From Pseudomonas lalucatii (lineage in GTDB: Bacteria; Pseudomonadota; Gammaproteobacteria; Pseudomonadales; Pseudomonadaceae), in the NCBI RefSeq assembly GCF_018398425.1, contig NZ_JADPMV010000002.1, positions 1,603,001 through 1,667,000 on the forward strand: a stretch of 64,000 nucleotides of DNA. Direction: 5' to 3'. Of the stretch, positions 63,078 through 64,000 are shown piece by piece. Under the pieces are notes generated by a model. The model ran no database searches. It saw nothing but the letters and a program-made list of their open reading frames with translations, and had not been told where the DNA came from. Each line of letters opens with the position of its first letter. Within the stretch, counting starts at the first letter, position 1. Position numbers and translations under genes: made by a program.

Positions 63078-64000
63078 GAGCGGAACGCCTTGATTGCGTC
63101 GGCCAGCGCCGGGTGTTCCTTGGCATAGGTTTCCAGCGCGATGCCCTGCACCGTTGCATCCCACGCCTGGCGCAGGCTGCTTACACCGCCCTGGATGCCG
63201 CCGGGGTGAGCCATGATGCCGCCGCCACAACAATAAATCAGGTCGGTATTGCCCAACGCCGCATAGGTGTCGGCTACCTGCTCGGCACTCTGGGCAGAGG
63301 AAAACACCGGCATGATGGTGCAGCCGTTGTGCGGCGCGTCGAACATCGGCGTCTGGCAAGTTTTCGCCGAGACGATTACCGAGTCATCGGCCTCGCTGAA
63401 CTTGTTGCGCAAGCCGTTGACATGCAGATGGTCCACTCCGGCCAGGCGCCAGAGTTTCTGGTAGGCCACGTAGCTGAAACCAATGAACGGCGAGCGACTG
63501 TACAAGCCCCAACCAGCGCGATGACCGTGGATCGGCACCGCACTGTACTGACGCAGCTTGGCCAGACCTGGCAAGCCAACGCTGTTGAGCGTGGCCATGA
63601 CACAGGTGCCGCCGGCTGAGACTACATAGTCATGGTGGCGCTGCATTTCATCGATTTCGTCGGTGATATTGAAGGCGTACATGACTTTCTTGCCGGTACG
63701 CTCGGCGTGCTCGTTGATAACCTGCATCACCGCATCGACCCGTGCCGTCAGCGGGTTGTGCGGGCCGTTGGCCTGCAGTTCGTCATCCTTGATGAAGTCG
63801 ATACCGCCTGCGACCAAATCCTTGACCATGGCCGCAGTGGCCGCCGGGGAAAGTCCAACGCTGGGTTTGATGATGGTGCCGATCAACGGCCCTTGATTCA
63901 CGCCTGCCAACACACGCGTGCCGCCGATACCGAAGGCTGGGCCCCGATAGGCCTGGGCAAACTCGCTGGTGAGCTGGATATCGAGCAGTTTGAGGCCGGA
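63074..64000 (-). CDS. RuBisCO-like protein, C-terminal part (OiaX-like)
   Basis: The frame is open through the right edge of the window, where it reads SGLKLLDIQLTSEFAQAY; the start lies outside. GTIIKPSVGLS corresponds to the catalytic-lysine loop of the RuBisCO large chain, and GGIDFIKDDE to the metal-ligand motif. HGHRAGWGLYSRSP matches the H-x-H loop. RuBisCO-like proteins do not fix CO2; beside a DUF1537 kinase the likely role is decarboxylation or transcarboxylation of phosphorylated 3-oxo-isoapionate. It overlaps the kinase start by 4 bases. Confidence 0.8.
   Translation of the reverse strand, partial: SGLKLLDIQLTSEFAQAYRGPAFGIGGTRVLAGVNQGPLIGTIIKPSVGLSPAATAAMVKDLVAGGIDFIKDDELQANGPHNPLTARVDAVMQVINEHAERTGKKVMYAFNITDEIDEMQRHHDYVVSAGGTCVMATLNSVGLPGLAKLRQYSAVPIHGHRAGWGLYSRSPFIGFSYVAYQKLWRLAGVDHLHVNGLRNKFSEADDSVIVSAKTCQTPMFDAPHNGCTIMPVFSSAQSAEQVADTYAALGNTDLIYCCGGGIMAHPGGIQGGVSSLRQAWDATVQGIALETYAKEHPALADAIKAFRS

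Overview
The window is a high-GC gammaproteobacterial chromosome segment. Gene content and order point to the genus Pseudomonas: pyrB-pyrC', pilU/pilT, yggS-proC-yggT, metX-metW, DUF4426-rdgB-hemW, trmB, thiG-thiS, mtgA, rpoH-ftsX-ftsE-ftsY, paired M16 peptidases, rsmD and yheT follow the order I recall from P. aeruginosa. The species cannot be fixed from sequence alone. No rRNA gene, intact tRNA, CRISPR array or complete insertion sequence was found.

Layout. 1-6633: end of pyrB, the catalytically dead dihydroorotase homologue pyrC', a tandem-TM2 membrane protein, the type IV pilus retraction ATPases pilU and pilT, then yggS-proC-yggT. 6851-13275: a dynamin-like GTPase, metX-metW, DUF4426, rdgB, hemW, DUF3392. 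13312-19622: VOC and YciI-like proteins, a DUF1329 protein, trmB, thiG, thiS, DUF423, mtgA and a small membrane-anchored protein. 19680-28362: rpoH behind overlapping sigma-70-like and AlgU-like promoters, ftsX-ftsE-ftsY, then divergently two M16 peptidases, rsmD and yheT. 28382-31864: an ECF sigma factor with a short zinc-finger anti-sigma, a Na/Pi-cotransporter-like protein with PhoU-type tail, and a HAD hydrolase. 32039-40709: recC-recB-recD. 40820-46478: a periplasmic binding protein, an AEC transporter, a GFA protein, and a minus-strand DUF1127-DUF1127-DUF2388-DUF2388-DUF4105 locus with unusual dyads in its AT-rich spacers. 46881-49770: the proton-translocating transhydrogenase pntAa-pntAb-pntB. 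50327-53947: glutarate catabolism (gcdR, gcdH, gcdG). 53978-56904: NO detoxification, hmp divergent from norR, with a sigma-54 promoter and three NorR-type sites. 57011-59734: arsR-gapdh-arsJ, an arsenate resistance route through 1-arseno-3-phosphoglycerate.

From about 59.8 kb the character changes. After the arsJ terminator there is a 3'-terminal tRNA fragment, a remnant of one oprD-type porin gene, an intact oprD-type porin, a 167-bp MITE-like element with TA-flanked terminal inverted repeats, and a visibly less GC-rich pair encoding a DUF1537 (four-carbon acid sugar kinase-like) protein and a RuBisCO-like protein that runs off the window. This resembles the edge of an acquired catabolic island (isoapionate-type, OiaK/OiaX) inserted at a tRNA 3' end.

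Most of the window is housekeeping. The parts most worth follow-up are the island edge with its MITE, the DUF4105/DUF2388/DUF1127 locus, and the hmp-norR control region.
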